Assembly (NCBI GenBank): GCA_947579605.1
Contig: OX388319.1
Location: 620,001-684,000 of the forward strand
Direction of reading: 5' to 3'
DNA from: Athripsodes cinereus
Lineage: Eukaryota; Arthropoda; Insecta; Trichoptera; Leptoceridae
DNA: 64,000 nt
In this document: positions 1 to 10,272 of the stretch, one piece after another
How the letters are laid out: every line of letters starts with the position of its first letter
Numbering within the stretch: position 1 is the first letter of the stretch
Translations under genes and position numbers: made by a program
Notes under the pieces: generated by a model
What the model was told of the DNA's origin: nothing
Databases searched by the model: none
Seen by the model: the letters and a program-made list of their open reading frames with translations, nothing else

Positions 1-111
1 AACTAAACACCAAATAAAATACAATAATAAAGTAAAATGTTGTGGATTAATTAAATGTGATTATATAGCCATTAAGTATTTGTTTTACTTTTTCTAAAAA
101 AATCCATATAG

Positions 112-1486
112 GTGAGATGGATAATTAATACTGGAAATAAAATAGGGGCTATGTGCCAAACGATTTTTTTTACCGTTAATCGGTTGATTGAAAGAGTTCG
201 AAAAGTAACTGAGACGAATGTATGGGATGTGCAAGGTGCCTTTCAGAGTGGTAGAGGGTGTGTGGACCAGATCTTCTCCCTGCGAATGATGACAGAGAAG
301 CTCCTGAAGAAACACCAGAAGCTTTTCTGCGCGTTTGTTGATCTAGAAAAGGCTTATGATAGAGTAGATCGTGAGAAAATATGGCAAGTACTATCAATGT
401 GTGGGGTGGGTAGTAGGCTAATTTGCGCCATTGCGTCCCTATATACAGAAAGTTCTGCATGTGTTAGAGTGAACAATAACCTGTCGGAATGGTTCACACT
501 GACAAAAGGAGTAAAACAAGGGTGCGTGATGTCGCCATGGCTTTTTAACCTATACATTGATCATTGTATTCGTCCATTGAAAGAAATGAATGTAGGTGTT
601 GATATGAATGGGATGAATGTGAGAGCGTTAATGTTTGCCGATGATTTGGTATTGATGGCTGAATGTGAAAGTGATCTACAGCGAATGATGACGTGTGTGT
701 ATGAAAATTGTGCGATTAATGGATTGAGAATGAATGCAAAATAGACAAAAATCATGGTGTTTGAAAGAGGAAATGAGAGAACAGTATGCCAGGTAATGAT
801 TGACAACGAAGTGTTAGAGCGAGTTGACGAATGTGTGTACTTAGGTAGTTTGTTCACGAGAGATGGGAAGTGTGAAAGCAATATTGAAAGGAGAAAAGTT
901 GCTGGCAATAAGGTAAATGGTGCAATCCGACCAATAATTGCAAATAGAAACATATCCACCACAGCTAAAAGGTTGGTCCACTCTGCTATCTTAGTGCCAA
1001 CACTTATGTATGCAAGTGAGACGTGGACATGGTTAAAGAAGGATGAAAGTGGCATAAATGCAGTTGAAATGAGATCACTGAGAAGGATGCGTGGTAAAAG
1101 TCTGAGAGATCGTGTGCGTAACAGTGATATACGAAAGGAATGTGGAATGAAAGTTGGTGTAATAACAAGAATGAATGTAAATAAGTTAAGATGGTTTGGC
1201 ACGTGGAAAGAATGAATGAGGATAGAATGACTAAGAAGATATATTTGGCTGAGAGGAATGGTGCTCGGAGAAGTGGACGTCCGAGGATTTAATGGCAAGA
1301 TCATTTAAATCAAATCCTACAGGACGGTCACGTGTTGAGCACGTTGAACAGGAGAGCATGCATGAGGAATTGTATGACAGTGACGGAAGCGAAAGATGTA
1401 TGCAAGGATAGAAGGAAGTGGCACTCGATCCTTTCTGCTTACCCCGCGAGGAAAGCGGCGTGATGGTATGTATGTATGTATGTAAT
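112..1486 (+). pseudogene. RTE-like non-LTR retrotransposon, RT and C-terminus, 5'-truncated
   Basis: The translation shows an RT fingers/palm region (QGAFQSGRGCVDQIF, FVDLEKAYDRVDR, VKQGCVMSPWLFNLYID), the catalytic box FADDLVLMAE, and a C-terminal part ending LSAYPARKAA followed by a stop near 1463. Lesions: an in-frame TAG at 742-744, a 1-base loss near 1199 (WFG then HVERMNEDR in another frame) and a stop near 1290. A short (ATGT)n tail follows at about 1465-1486, as is usual for RTE-type elements. The endonuclease is missing, so the copy is 5'-truncated and dead. A close copy lies on the minus strand at 61364-62062. Confidence 0.85.
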
Positions 1487-1618
1487 CGGTTGTAGTTATA
1501 TGCCAAAGCCAATGCTCAAAAGAAGTATAAGTGCCATGCCTATTTGTTTTCAGGCTCTTAGATCCATCAAAAATTCTTTAGAGAGTGAGTGTCACACATT
1601 TTTATTTTTTAATAGGGT

Positions 1619-2155
1619 AATGTGGTGTTCACATTTGGCGAATATCGCCAGGACGCCAAAATATCGTCAGCCATTTGAACCGTGTGAACAAAATGACAGC
1701 TAGTCTGAAACGATAAAAACTAGTAAAAACGATATTGTCTCAAGTTTACCACCTTTCTACTTTTTCTCTGGTTGAACGATTCGCGCATGTGTAGATGTGC
1801 GCAGCGTCCGTATCTATGGTTAAGACTTTATAACCTATAAATCTTATAATGTTTCCTGCTTCGTGACAGATGTTATCTTTGTTGTTGCTTTGTGGCGTTT
1901 GTTTCCTTAATTAAAAGGCCTATTATAACCTCTTCTATAACATTTTCGACTAATAATAAACACTTCGCGATCTCCATCTTGATGGCCGCCATTTTGAAAA
2001 CAACGTCAAAATCAAGGCGCATCTGACAGATCGTATCTATATCGGTGGACTGTGTGAACAGGTGTGACGATCAATGGGCGTCCGGCGAAATTTGTTTTTT
2101 ATGCAAACGAAATTCGCCTGGCGATATTCGCTAAATGTGAACTCTTCATTTTAGT
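1619..2155. mobile_element. Non-autonomous DNA element with inverted ends (GTTCACATTTGGCGAATATC)
   Basis: The left end reads GTTCACATTTGGCGAATATC followed by GCCAGG. The right end (2120-2150) is its near-perfect reverse complement. The interior has no convincing ORF. Partial relatives of the left end occur at 34443-34483 and, inverted, at 56345-56412, so this is a dispersed family. The target duplication is unclear and the superfamily is not assigned. Confidence 0.6.
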
Positions 2156-2227
2156 TAAGTGCCGTGTCGACTTTCGTGTCATTGTATGGAATTTGTGGCA
2201 CTTAGACCGAACGCGGTACGGAACAAT

Positions 2228-2356
2228 ATGGAAAATAAACGCAAAACTAGCATAAAGCTTGTGAACAGTGAAAATAAAAGTTTGAAATATGTTGGACAAA
2301 GTTACGTTTCGTCTACTGGAAAAATATTTTTAAGAAAAGAACCACCAACAGAGGAG
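2228..2356 (+). CDS. Candidate first coding exon (lysine-rich, unknown)
   Basis: An ATG at 2228 opens 43 codons (MENKRKTSIKL..., KYVGQSYVSSTGKIF..., EPPTEE) that run to a possible splice donor GTAATT at 2357. The peptide resembles the short N-terminal exon (GQSYVSSTGK-type) of uncharacterised multi-copy insect proteins related to transposons; that resemblance is from memory. No downstream exon was located. It could be an exon of a decayed transposon gene or chance. Confidence 0.3.
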
Positions 2357-2782
2357 GTAATTGATTTTTTTGAAAAATCGATTTTATCCTAATTTTACTT
2401 AGCTCCCAATAATGTTAGTGGTGTGCATATGGTGTGCATACTTATTATTATAATCACGACAGCCGGTGAAATGTTTTATGTACCTACATAATTATGATGC
2501 TTTATTTTGCTCTCATTTACAACGAATCTGTTAGGTTACTATTTGACAATAAGAAACAATTGATAAAATATAGGTACTATTTTCTCATTCTTTTTTCTTA
2601 TGACGATATTTTTTAGTAAAATTAGTTTTGTTATATGTTTATAGTTTATATATTTGTTCTCGTAACGATGCACTTCTCGCCTACTTTTTGTGATTTTAAA
2701 AACATAAAAAGAGTAGGTAATTAATTTCAAAACTATAATGAATTATATACTTTTTGTACATCAGCCCCCTTAGAGAAACAGG

Positions 2783-2896
2783 CACTTGTCGATCGACTAC
2801 AAACGAATTTTCGACAATAACCGCAACAATAACTCATAATTACACGGCACATGTAGGTAGATTGCCGTAAATTCGTTTGTAGTCGATCGACAAGTG
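2783..2896. repeat. Inverted repeat, 28-bp perfect arms
   Basis: The arm CACTTGTCGATCGACTACAA plus 8 more bases (2783-2810) is exactly repeated in inverse at 2869-2896, with a 58-base spacer. It could fold into a hairpin. Possibly a foldback element or retroelement end; no target duplication was recognised. Confidence 0.75.
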
Positions 2897-3084
2897 CGGG
2901 TTTGTCTACGGCCCTAGGTGGAGAATCGGAGATGCATTACAACTGTGTCGCTGTTAATAATATTATTTTATAAATATTCTATATTTTCAAGTGTAACTTT
3001 GTGGAAATGCATTATAAAAGATAATATTTAAATTAAATCAATCTCATAGTGGAATGAAACAGTGTTTGATTTAATTTAAATATT

Positions 3085-3621
3085 ATGCTTTATTATTTTA
3101 TCTTTAATAGAGATATTTATATTACTTACTTAAAATCACAAGTTCAGCGATGTCTCTACTTTTATTACAACATCATACAATTACAACAATTCCCCTCAAT
3201 CTTTTTGTTTTTTAATAGAGATATTTATATTACTTACTTAAAATCACAAGTTCAGCGATGTCTCTACTTTTATTACAACATCATACAATTACAACAATTC
3301 CCCTCAATCTTTTTGTTTTTTAATAGAGATATTTATATTACTTACTTAAAATCACAAGTTCAGCGATGTCTCTACTTTTATTACAACATCATACAATTAC
3401 AACAATTCCCCTCAATCTTTTTGTTTTTGCCTTTTGAATGTTTGTCTTCACATGGACGTCATAATCAGTTACTTGCCGTCCCTGCCCACACCACAGCCTT
3501 CTTCAGTTCATCATTTACGACCCATGCAAATAGAATATGGAATAATCTACCTTGCAAAATCAGAAACTCCTCTACGATAAACGTTTTTAAAATTAACCTT
3601 AAATCAATAGATTTATTCTAA
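3085..3621 (+). pseudogene. LINE C-terminal fragment fused to an in-frame triplication
   Basis: The open frame ends with a typical non-LTR RT C-terminus (FTTHANRIWNNLPCKIRN, then KINLKSIDLF and a stop). Upstream the same frame crosses three copies of a 108-bp unit. Because 108 is 36 codons, the frame stays open artificially. The true LINE homology begins around 3429 (HGRHNQLLAVPAHT). It is a dead 3' fragment of jockey/CR1 type. Confidence 0.65.
3105..3428 (+). repeat. Tandem repeat, 3 x 108 bp
   Basis: Units start at 3105, 3213 and 3321 (TAATAGAGATATTTATATTA) and are almost identical, each ending near CAATCTTTTTGTTTT. The near-identity points to a recent tandem duplication. Spacers do not differ between units, so this is a minisatellite and not a CRISPR. 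Confidence 0.95.
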
Positions 3622-4178
3622 ATAGTTCCTTCCCGTGCCTCAATCCTTCATTTTGTAGTGTGTTACTTCGTGCTGTATTTTAGCCTGTCATCTACACACT
3701 CCCAGTTTTCTGAGATTGCTTGACAGACTCTTAGGTATGAAACCATTCACAGACAACACTATAGGCACGATGATTGTGGTTGGTGTTCTCCACATATCTT
3801 TGATTTCGTGAGCAAGATCAAGATATTTTATTCATTACAGGGAACGTGACATATATACCTACATAATATTGTAATGTTATACTTAGAGCTAAGAATGTAA
3901 TTAATTATTTTGGAATTTAAATAATAGAAAATAATAATAAATTATGTATTAACTAACTCAATAAATCAAATTTTTGAATTACGTTTTGATTATGCTCTAA
4001 TTCTCGTTTGATTTAATGTAGTTTAAGTTTATAATTAGATTGATATACCTTACCTTTTAATTGTTAGTTAAAATTTATTATATTGTTACTTAGCTTTATA
4101 CTGTTTTTTACTGTTCCTCTCATAACAACTTTAAATCATGTTGAATGGGGAATAACTTTATGCTTTTATTTGTTTTTC

Positions 4179-4184
<6 letters not shown>

Positions 4185-4225
<41 letters not shown>

Positions 4226-4530
4226 TGTAACACGATAGGTATGATTTTAACATTAAGCTAAGTATCACTTGCAGAGTAGAGAGAAAGTATTAGGTGTCCC
4301 GACGCTTACGAATCGGCTCTGGCTGGCTTAAGCGCTTTACACCATGGTAACGTTCACCCATTCCACCTTTTCTCTCTTATGCTTCTCTCATATACTCCTT
4401 TCAGAGCGGGTGACTGCACTCATCGCTGAAAAGCGACTTCGTCCAGCCAACCGCACCTACTAGGAATCGAACCCGGTACCCCTGTGTTACGAGTCAAGTA
4501 CTCTAACCGTTAGGCCACTGAGGTATGCGG
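4185..4530 (-). mobile_element. tRNA-derived SINE with (TA)n tail
   Basis: On the minus strand the head at about 4530 reads like a tRNA: an A-box-like TGGCCTAACGGTTAGAG and a B-box GGGTTCGATTCC about 40 bases later. The body runs down to the (TA)n run at 4185-4221, which would be its 3' tail. The acceptor stem and CCA context of a functional tRNA gene are not convincing, so I call it a SINE with an internal RNA polymerase III promoter. Confidence 0.75.
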
Positions 4531-4716
4531 TTAGATCGAGAGTATGTAGGTATTATTACACTATGACAATCAGCCTATGATTGCATCGACACCTATCGAA
4601 TTTATTTGCAACTTTTTTAGCTATTGTTCATCATTGGATCCAACCGAATGACCTTTGAACTCGCTACACTTTAGACTATATGTCATATGTGTGTTGCTGT
4701 TACCAGTGAATTTATA

Positions 4717-4808
4717 ATGCGAATGCTTTGATTTTCGTATTAAACTGGTTATTTGCACTTACGTAAGTGCAAATAACCAGTTTAATACGAAAATCAAAGC
4801 ATTCGCAT
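4717..4808. repeat. Perfect 92-bp palindrome without spacer
   Basis: The two 46-bp halves meet at ACGT (4761-4764) and match exactly. A diverged single arm (TTTTGATTTTCATATCAAAC, near 23903) shows that the arm is a dispersed repeat present here as a head-to-head dimer. An AT run follows the right arm. Such a sequence can extrude as a cruciform. Confidence 0.95.
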
Positions 4809-4940
4809 ATATATATATATATAGATATATATCATTGGAATGTAAAAAAATATAATCAAATATATTTTAAATGAATAAATCTATCTATACTCACTTTATA
4901 CTAAAACATAATTATCAAACATTGTAGTAGGTTTACTTGT

Positions 4941-5035
4941 AGTAGGAAGACATTGCCTCAAGGCAATATGTGCGCCTTTTTTAAAAAATAATTTTATTTT
5001 TAACAATCATGTGTTTATTATTATTATCTATCTAC
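4941..5035 (+). mobile_element. LINE 3' end (hairpin plus ATT tail)
   Basis: GACATTGCCTCAAGGCAATA followed by a T/A-rich stretch and (ATT)n looks like the 3' UTR of a jockey/CR1-type LINE. A sister copy is at 5366-5463, just past the MITE. Confidence 0.5.
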
Positions 5036-5066
5036 AATTAAGTTTTGTATTAACTGTTGACATTTA

Positions 5067-5323
5067 CACTGAGAAAAATACTCAAAACGAATCATTGGTA
5101 CGGTACTATTAGATTAGAATTCAACGGTACAAACGATTCATTGGTACAAATCTATAATTTTAACTCTTCGCAAACAAATCATTGGTAAATTTACCAACAA
5201 TTTGTTTGCGAAGAGTTCATATTATAGATTCGTACTAATGAATCGTTTGTACGATCTCTGGTCCTAATCTGATAGTACGTACCAATGATTCGTTGTCAAA
5301 TTTCGTTAGTATTTTTCTCAGTG
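5067..5323. mobile_element. MITE, Tc1/mariner-like (TA target)
   Basis: The terminal inverted repeat CACTGAGAAAAATACT at 5067 is mirrored at the right end (AGTATTTTTCTCAGTG, to 5323). TA flanks both ends (5065-5066 and 5324-5325). The arms pair over most of the 257 bp, including the GCGAAGAGTT region in the centre, so it is nearly a complete foldback. No ORF. Confidence 0.85.
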
Positions 5324-5365
5324 TAGTATTAATTACACATTGTCAACATAATGTCACACATTATT

Positions 5366-5463
5366 TTGGTTGGCTGGAAGATATTGCCTTCAGGCAATAA
5401 GCTCGCCAATTAATTACTCATGTTTTTTTCGTGATCAATAAAGTGTTATTATTATTATTATTA
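5366..5463 (+). mobile_element. LINE 3' end with (ATT)n tail
   Basis: GGCTGGAAGATATTGCCTTC, AGGCAATAAGCTCGCC and a CAATAAAG signal precede (TTA)n. This is a non-LTR 3' UTR with a hairpin, related to 4941-5035. No coding part remains. Confidence 0.55.
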
Positions 5464-5858
5464 CTCTATATTTTGTCTAAAATATTTTTAGTGTGTTTAG
5501 ATATTATGTGAATTGAATTATAAAATATTAAAAAAAAAATTATATATAATTTCGCAGTGTATTTTTTCAAACCCCTATAACTAAAGTTTAATATTTCATC
5601 CTGTGGAGTACCTACCCGGTAAAGAAATGGTCTCCAACTTGTTGTAGGCTGGACTCCAACTACTTTCAAATCAACCAATGAATAGGTGATTATAATTTAA
5701 TTTATTACATTCCCACAGGACAGTTGTGATTTCGCAATGTACCCACATCACACTCTAAAAATTGTTATCTTTATTGATCAAGGATCATAATAGTTCCCTG
5801 AGATTGTAACCAAAGGCATTAATGTTGTTGACCGAAGGTACTTGTTGGAAGTCCATTT

Positions 5859-6067
5859 CAAGATAATTGAAAAAAAAAACACAATATGTAATTAACTTCC
5901 AAATGACTTTATTAACTTCGCGTACTAGTATTCGGAGACTCTCGTCTCCATCAAACGTTTTACTAATCGCCTGATGATGGAGACGAGAGTCTCCGAATAC
6001 TAGTACGCGAAGTTAATAAAGTCATTTGGAAGTTAACTACATATTGTGTTTTCTTTCAATTATCTTG
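5859..6067. mobile_element. Inverted pair of Penelope-like termini
   Basis: Arms beginning CAAGATAATTGAAA run inward with few differences and meet asymmetrically at about 5952-5972. The arms contain GAGTCTCCGAATACTAGTAC and GCGAAGTTAATAAAGTCATT. The complete right copy includes a hammerhead-like core; the left copy is cut inside that core. A single diverged relative is at 31115-31480. Penelope-like elements are known to carry hammerhead motifs in their terminal repeats; the assignment is inferred from that. Confidence 0.6.
5967..6010 (+). ncRNA. Hammerhead-ribozyme-like motif
   Basis: In order: stem I strand TCGC (5967), core CTGATGA (5971-5977), an extra T, stem II GGAGAC/GTCTCC with loop GAGA, core GAA (5995-5997), palindromic stem III TACTAGTA, C at 6006, and stem I partner GCGA (6007-6010). 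This is a type I hammerhead layout with a minimal stem III. The bulged T after CTGATGA departs from the textbook core, so activity is uncertain. Confidence 0.55.
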
Positions 6068-6275
6068 TAACTAAAGGCATTGAATTTAGTAAATAATTAT
6101 TCTCATCTGCAGATCTCTCTGAGATAATGCAGAATACACAATATTAAATTTGTGCTATTTTCAAAGAGGCATATACATATCAATAAATTATTGCATTTTA
6201 TTGATTTCTACCCTCGACTTATTTTTATTCTGGGTCCATCACTCTATTATTAACATTATATTATGGTGTGGACCA

Positions 6276-6476
6276 GAGGCCTGAGTCAATAACACACTTT
6301 CGAGTCACGTTCCCGCTCCGTTAGCGTTCGGGTGCAGACGAAGTTGCAAGCAAGTGTCAATTTCGTTGCTAAGATACACAATAGTTACGAAAACACACTT
6401 TGGCGCCACATCGTCTGCACCCGAACGCTAACGGAGCGGGAACGTGACGCGAAAGTGTGTTATTGACTCAGGCCTC
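6276..6476. mobile_element. MITE with long inverted ends (GAGGCCTGAGTCAATAACAC)
   Basis: The left arm starting GAGGCCTGAGTCAATAACAC and the right arm ending GTGTTATTGACTCAGGCCTC pair over about 65 bp with few differences. The sequence is GC-richer than its surroundings. No ORF. Superfamily unassigned. Confidence 0.85.
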
Positions 6477-6479
6477 AGG

Positions 6480-6604
6480 GCCCCTAGTCAAAACACATTT
6501 AAGCGTTACGTTTTCGTTTCGTTTTCGTTCAAACAAGACGAGGTTGCGAGAACGCATCAAATTTCGTAGCTAAAATACACAAGTAGATGTGTTTTAACTA
6601 AGCC
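6480..6604. mobile_element. Second, diverged short inverted-repeat element
   Basis: It starts CCCTAGTCAAAACACAT and ends ATGTGTTTTAACTAAGCC, with an interior resembling the neighbour at 6276-6476 (cacaatagttacg- and gacgaggttgc-like words). Probably a diverged relative that sits side by side with it. Confidence 0.5.
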
Positions 6605-6882
6605 AACATGTAACAGCGAGCAGATCTATTCAGATACTCAGAGATGAAGGACAGTCGTCCTTATCTCACATACATATATTTACATGTAGTCCAATAATCA
6701 TGTAAACTTGACAAAACTATAACTGACAATACTTAAATTGTACCTTTTTTCTGTCTAGTTAAATAACGTTAAGACATGTCAATTGTTTTAATTAATTTAA
6801 AAACACCTGTGTGTGTGACGGGACATTAAAGTCTATAACACACTCTTCCCCGTAAGTTTTTGAGTGTTCTGTAAAAGACAGT

Positions 6883-7015
6883 AGGGTTACTCTTGACAAA
6901 ATCTAAACACGATCTTAATCTTAATCATACGACGCGCGAAGTGGCTATTGGGGCAAAAAAAACGCGCATACCGATCGCGCGGTAGCGGTAGCACGGTGCT
7001 ACCGCTACCGCTAGC
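6883..7015 (+). mobile_element. Partial MITE (AGGGTTACTCTTGACAAAAT family)
   Basis: The left terminus AGGGTTACTCTTGACAAAAT and the interior (ATACGACGCGCGAAGTG, CGATCGCGCGGTAGC) match the complete element at 12710-12909. The right end is lost after CTACCGCTAGC. Confidence 0.7.
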
Positions 7016-7175
7016 TAATAATGCGTCTCCGTGTTGGGACAATCAATTCTTATATTTCTCCTTTTGTCCTACATCATTATAAATATTGTACTATTTGTAT
7101 TGTCTTCACAATGAAATTGATAATTAAAATATATCGAATTTAAACCCCAAGATTTTTCATTTAAACACCTGCTGA

Positions 7176-7222
7176 CACATAACACTTGTGGGATATACCG
7201 TGATGGTATAGTAGTAGTAATA
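7176..7222 (+). mobile_element. RTE-type 3' terminus
   Basis: ACTTGTGGGATATACCGTGA followed by TGGTATAGTAGTAGTA matches 3' ends at 21125-21228 and 31325-31432. A severely truncated insertion. Confidence 0.55.
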
Positions 7223-7261
7223 GTACCTACGAGTAGTTATAACATAACAAAAAACATCTCC

Positions 7262-7350
7262 AATAAATGGCGACCGGTGTGGCGCAGACGTAAAGCTCTT
7301 GCGTTTGAGTCACGAGGTACCTACCGGGTTCCATTCTCGGCTATACATAA
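7262..7350 (+). mobile_element. tRNA-like SINE head fragment
   Basis: GTGTGGCGCAGACGTAAAGC has an A-box-like spacing to CGGGTTCCATTCTCGG, a B-box-like word. No full SINE body is recognised and it runs directly into a LINE fragment. Confidence 0.4.
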
Positions 7351-7364
7351 TAAGTAGGTACCTA

Positions 7365-7985
7365 CAAATGACATTCAATATCGCTGCAAGGCTAATTTTC
7401 TGCGAGGATAAGGATTGTCACATCACACCTTTGTTGGATAAGTTGCACTGGTTAAGAGTAGGTGAAAGGGTCCAATACAAACTGTACCTTGTGGTCTTCA
7501 AGGCTTTGAATAATATGCCACCTCAGTCACTTTCTGAGCTCCGTGTTCTCAAAACACCTGCAACTAGACCCCTATACGCTCAGCAAAAACATCCACCAAT
7601 AATATGCTGGACGAGATCAATAGAGTAAACAAGTCCTACTTCTGTGACAGGGCTATTGGTGTCGCAGGAATCGACTCCCCGAGGACCTTCGTAAAAACCA
7701 ATCAATAACAACGTTCAGGAACAAGTTGAAGACATCGCTCTTCCAACATAGCTTCCCGCACCCTTGAGATGGTTGCTCCTTTTTCTTGTATATTTTTTGT
7801 CATAGAATTTCTATATCTCTGTATTTTTGTGTTATATTTTATTATTGTCTTGATTGTTTAATGTTTACGTACAATGACAGCGAAAAGATTTTTTTTTACT
7901 GTAATGCTGTTCATTGTTTCATTTATACAATGAATAAATAACAAATAAATTAAACGGCGCCGAATAAATCATCTGACATACATAT
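7365..7985 (+). pseudogene. CR1-like LINE C-terminal fragment and 3' UTR
   Basis: The peptide TFNIAARLIFCEDK..., CHITPLLDKLHWLRVGERVQ, YKLYLVVFKALNN is the C-terminal region after RT in CR1/jockey elements. The frame breaks near 7628. About 180 bp of unrelated AT-rich DNA (about 7775-7950) separates CTTGAGATGGTTGCTCC from ATTAAACGGCGCCGAATAAA, which are contiguous in the sister copy at 42054-42290. Confidence 0.65.
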
Positions 7986-8130
7986 CTAGATAATATACGT
8001 CAAATCAAATAAACCTAATGACTGCGATAGTTTCAAGGGTAGCCTAAGAAAACATTTGTTTGCGAAATTCTATACACAGCACATTCTTGTATGTATGTAC
8101 GATTATTTATTTGTTTCACTGAATCTCAGT

Positions 8131-8252
8131 TTATTCATTTATTTTATTTTTCACTGTACATCGGTTATATTATTATAAATTAGGTAATACAAAGTATCAT
8201 AAAACACATCAGTTATATACAATTCAATTCACAGAGGGCGAGTTTATCGCTA
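8131..8252 (-). mobile_element. LINE 3' end (minus)
   Basis: Reading on the minus strand, GCGATAAACTCGCCCTCTGT ... GATGTACAGTGAAAAATAAA is the 3' UTR seen intact at 29450-29575 and 60795-60945. Only the end remains. Confidence 0.6.
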
Positions 8253-8261
8253 GAGAGTTCA

Positions 8262-8430
8262 TCGGTAGTCTGGACTCTGGAGGTAGAGTCTCGGCCTTGT
8301 GAACAAGGGGTCCGGAATTCGATCCCAGGTGCCGGCAAACTCCCCTTTCACGACGAAAGCTTTTAGCTTACTGTTAAAGGTGTATAAGGCTGTATTTGCG
8401 GGCTCATGCCCCAGTTGGCATTTTATGTTT
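8262..8430 (+). mobile_element. tRNA-derived SINE
   Basis: Head: GGTAGTCTGGA, GGAGGTAGAGTCTCGG and B-box GAATTCGATCCCAGGTGCC. Body: CAAACTCCCCTTTCACGACG, AAGGTGTATAAGGCTGTATT. Same family as 23560-23735 (minus) and 47564-47783 (plus), and a fragment at 14492-14570. Confidence 0.75.
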
Positions 8431-9009
8431 TATTATAAATACTGTTAAATAAATAAACTTTATTTTCATAAAACTTTTATCATTATCGAACAATTATTTC
8501 ATTTAAATGAATGGATTGACACTCTAGAATCTAAATTTTATATTTATTTATCCATTATTTACTGTAAATTTATTACATACAATTTTATATAGAAATACAT
8601 TCAAATTAAATACAATCAATATACAGATGTAGGTATACGTCAATGTCAATGGTATGCACACCTATTTTGAATATTTTTGGTATTTACGGTGTTTGTCAAA
8701 CTTTTGGTATAATTGCTTAATTTCAATTTTTAGAGAAGGTAAGAGGAAAATAACAACGATGGTCAACAGATGTCGAACATGATGACTTTTTTATCGCCAG
8801 GATAGAGATTCTCCTTTGATTCTGTCTCCTTTTGATGATATATTTTTTTTACTTGGCATTTTGTTTTTTTTCTTTTGTTTTTTTTTTTCATTTTACCTGC
8901 TGAGACCGCCTTGGCCAAAAACTGTTATGGTCTCAGTGCAAGGTGATGTTTTTATAATATTAATAATAATAATGGTTTGAAATAGGAATTGGTGGAATTG
9001 GAGAATATA
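8431..9009. other. AT-rich interval without recognised gene
   Basis: Only low-complexity AT-rich sequence and a possible LINE scrap near 8890-8945 (GCTGAGACCGCCTTGG, GTTATGGTCTCAGTGCAAGG) are visible. No supported ORF. Confidence 0.5.
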
Positions 9010-9400
9010 TCATATTGGTAAAGTAAAGAAAAATGAGGATATCAGGAGAATGAGCGGATGTGAGAGGAGTGTTGTGGACAGAATGCGTGTAAACAAGTTG
9101 AGATGGTTTGGACATGTTGAGCGAATGCAAGATGAAAGGATGACGAAGAGGATGTATTTATCTGAAAGAAGGGGTGTGAGGAAGCGCGGACTTCCATGAA
9201 CCACGTGGCTTGATAACGTGGACCAAATTCTTAAGGACGGACGCGTGTTGAGTAAGAGAAATCGGCGTGCATGTATGAGAAACTGGATGAATGTAGAGGA
9301 AGCGAAAGAAGTATGTAAGGATAGATCTATACGGCGTTCCGTTCTCTCTGCCTACCCCTCCTGGGACATGGCGTGAGGGTATAATATAGTATAGTAGTAA
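9010..9400 (+). pseudogene. RTE-type LINE 3' end
   Basis: Translation shows NEDIRRMSGCERSVVDRMRV, NKLRWFGHVERMQ, RMYLSERRGVRKRG, a stop, then WLDNVDQILKDGRVLSKRNR and LSAYPSWDMA with a stop near 9374. A GGTATAATATAGTATAG tail follows. Same family as 14090-14401, 35090-35255, 43449-43516 and 55405-55810. It lies just downstream of the esterase stop, in the opposite orientation. Confidence 0.75.
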
Positions 9401-9582
9401 AGTAATCCTAATCGGAACACCTTTCCTGTATCCTATTAAAAGGAGTTTGCACAGTCTGTTGGTTGTGCAGATGAGATGTCTGTTGAGTAATATTCTTATG
9501 ATCAATCATGTTCGTAATGTATTGTAGGTATAGATAAATATTGTGTTAAATTCTCGATTGCAATAACATTCACACATTATTT

Positions 9583-9742
9583 CTAGATATATTCAAGATC
9601 TTCCCAGAACTTCATTCTTTCTTTGTAAGGGATACTAATAAGCTTCAATGAGTCTCCAATATCCAAGCATGTCTTATTGTTGGCTTCATTCACTGGCATC
9701 CACTTTATTGGGATAGACTCGGTCAAGAGAGGGGTTGGATCT
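9583..9742 (-). CDS. Carboxylesterase, last coding exon
   Basis: The exon begins after a TTTCCAG acceptor (minus strand) and reads DPTPLLTESIPIKWMPVNEA, then CLDIGDSLKLISIPYKERM, KFWEDLEYI and a TAG stop (9585-9583). This is the usual end of carboxyl/choline esterases (P-x-W-x-P, LDI, FW). It joins exon 11327-12624 in frame: GG plus A makes Gly, giving FGDPTP. No polyadenylation signal was confirmed. Confidence 0.85.
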
Positions 9743-9789
9743 CTGGAAACAAGAATACACAATTTATAGGATTTCTAAAAACTTCATAA

Positions 9790-10260
9790 AAGCAACGGTT
9801 CACTTGATTCACAGTGTCTTAAATGAAAGACGTAGAGGTAAAAAATAAGTGTTTATTGATTGTTCTACTGCCAATGGGCAGTACTAAGTAATTATGTATA
9901 TTTCTTTATGTTTGTGTGTATGAATGTATATATGTGTGTGCGTGAGAGTGTGTGTTGTGTCTTAGGATTGTATAGTTAAATAGAGTACGAGAAATAACCA
10001 AAGTTAAGTAAGTAATGTTAAAGTAAAGAAATGTTAAAGCGCTGAGACAAAGTAAAGTTAAAAAATGACTCAGTCTGCCTACCTATCTAAGCATGAGCCC
10101 TTGGCTGATGTGACATATTATTATATTCTTAAAATATTGTTTATAAAATAAATAAAGTTACAAACTGTCACAATGTATATAACTATATATATTTCAAATT
10201 AAATTTGTTAGTGTATTGGTTCTCCTGTTTGTTCGTTTGAACTTGTTGTATTGTTTGTGG
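9790..10260. other. Esterase intron: AT-rich, TG-rich run
   Basis: It contains a TG-rich stretch (about 9908-9960) and, on the minus strand near 9840-9890, a sequence ending CAATCAATAAACACTTA that looks like a retroelement 3' end. No ORF. Confidence 0.4.
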
Positions 10261-10272
10261 TTTGTAAATTAA

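Noticed and set aside
561..1304. 247-codon minus-strand ORF
   Set aside because: It lies antisense to the RTE-like coding region and has no recognisable domain.
3105..3428. CRISPR-like direct repeats
   Set aside because: Units are contiguous and identical throughout, with no unique spacers; the genome is eukaryotic.
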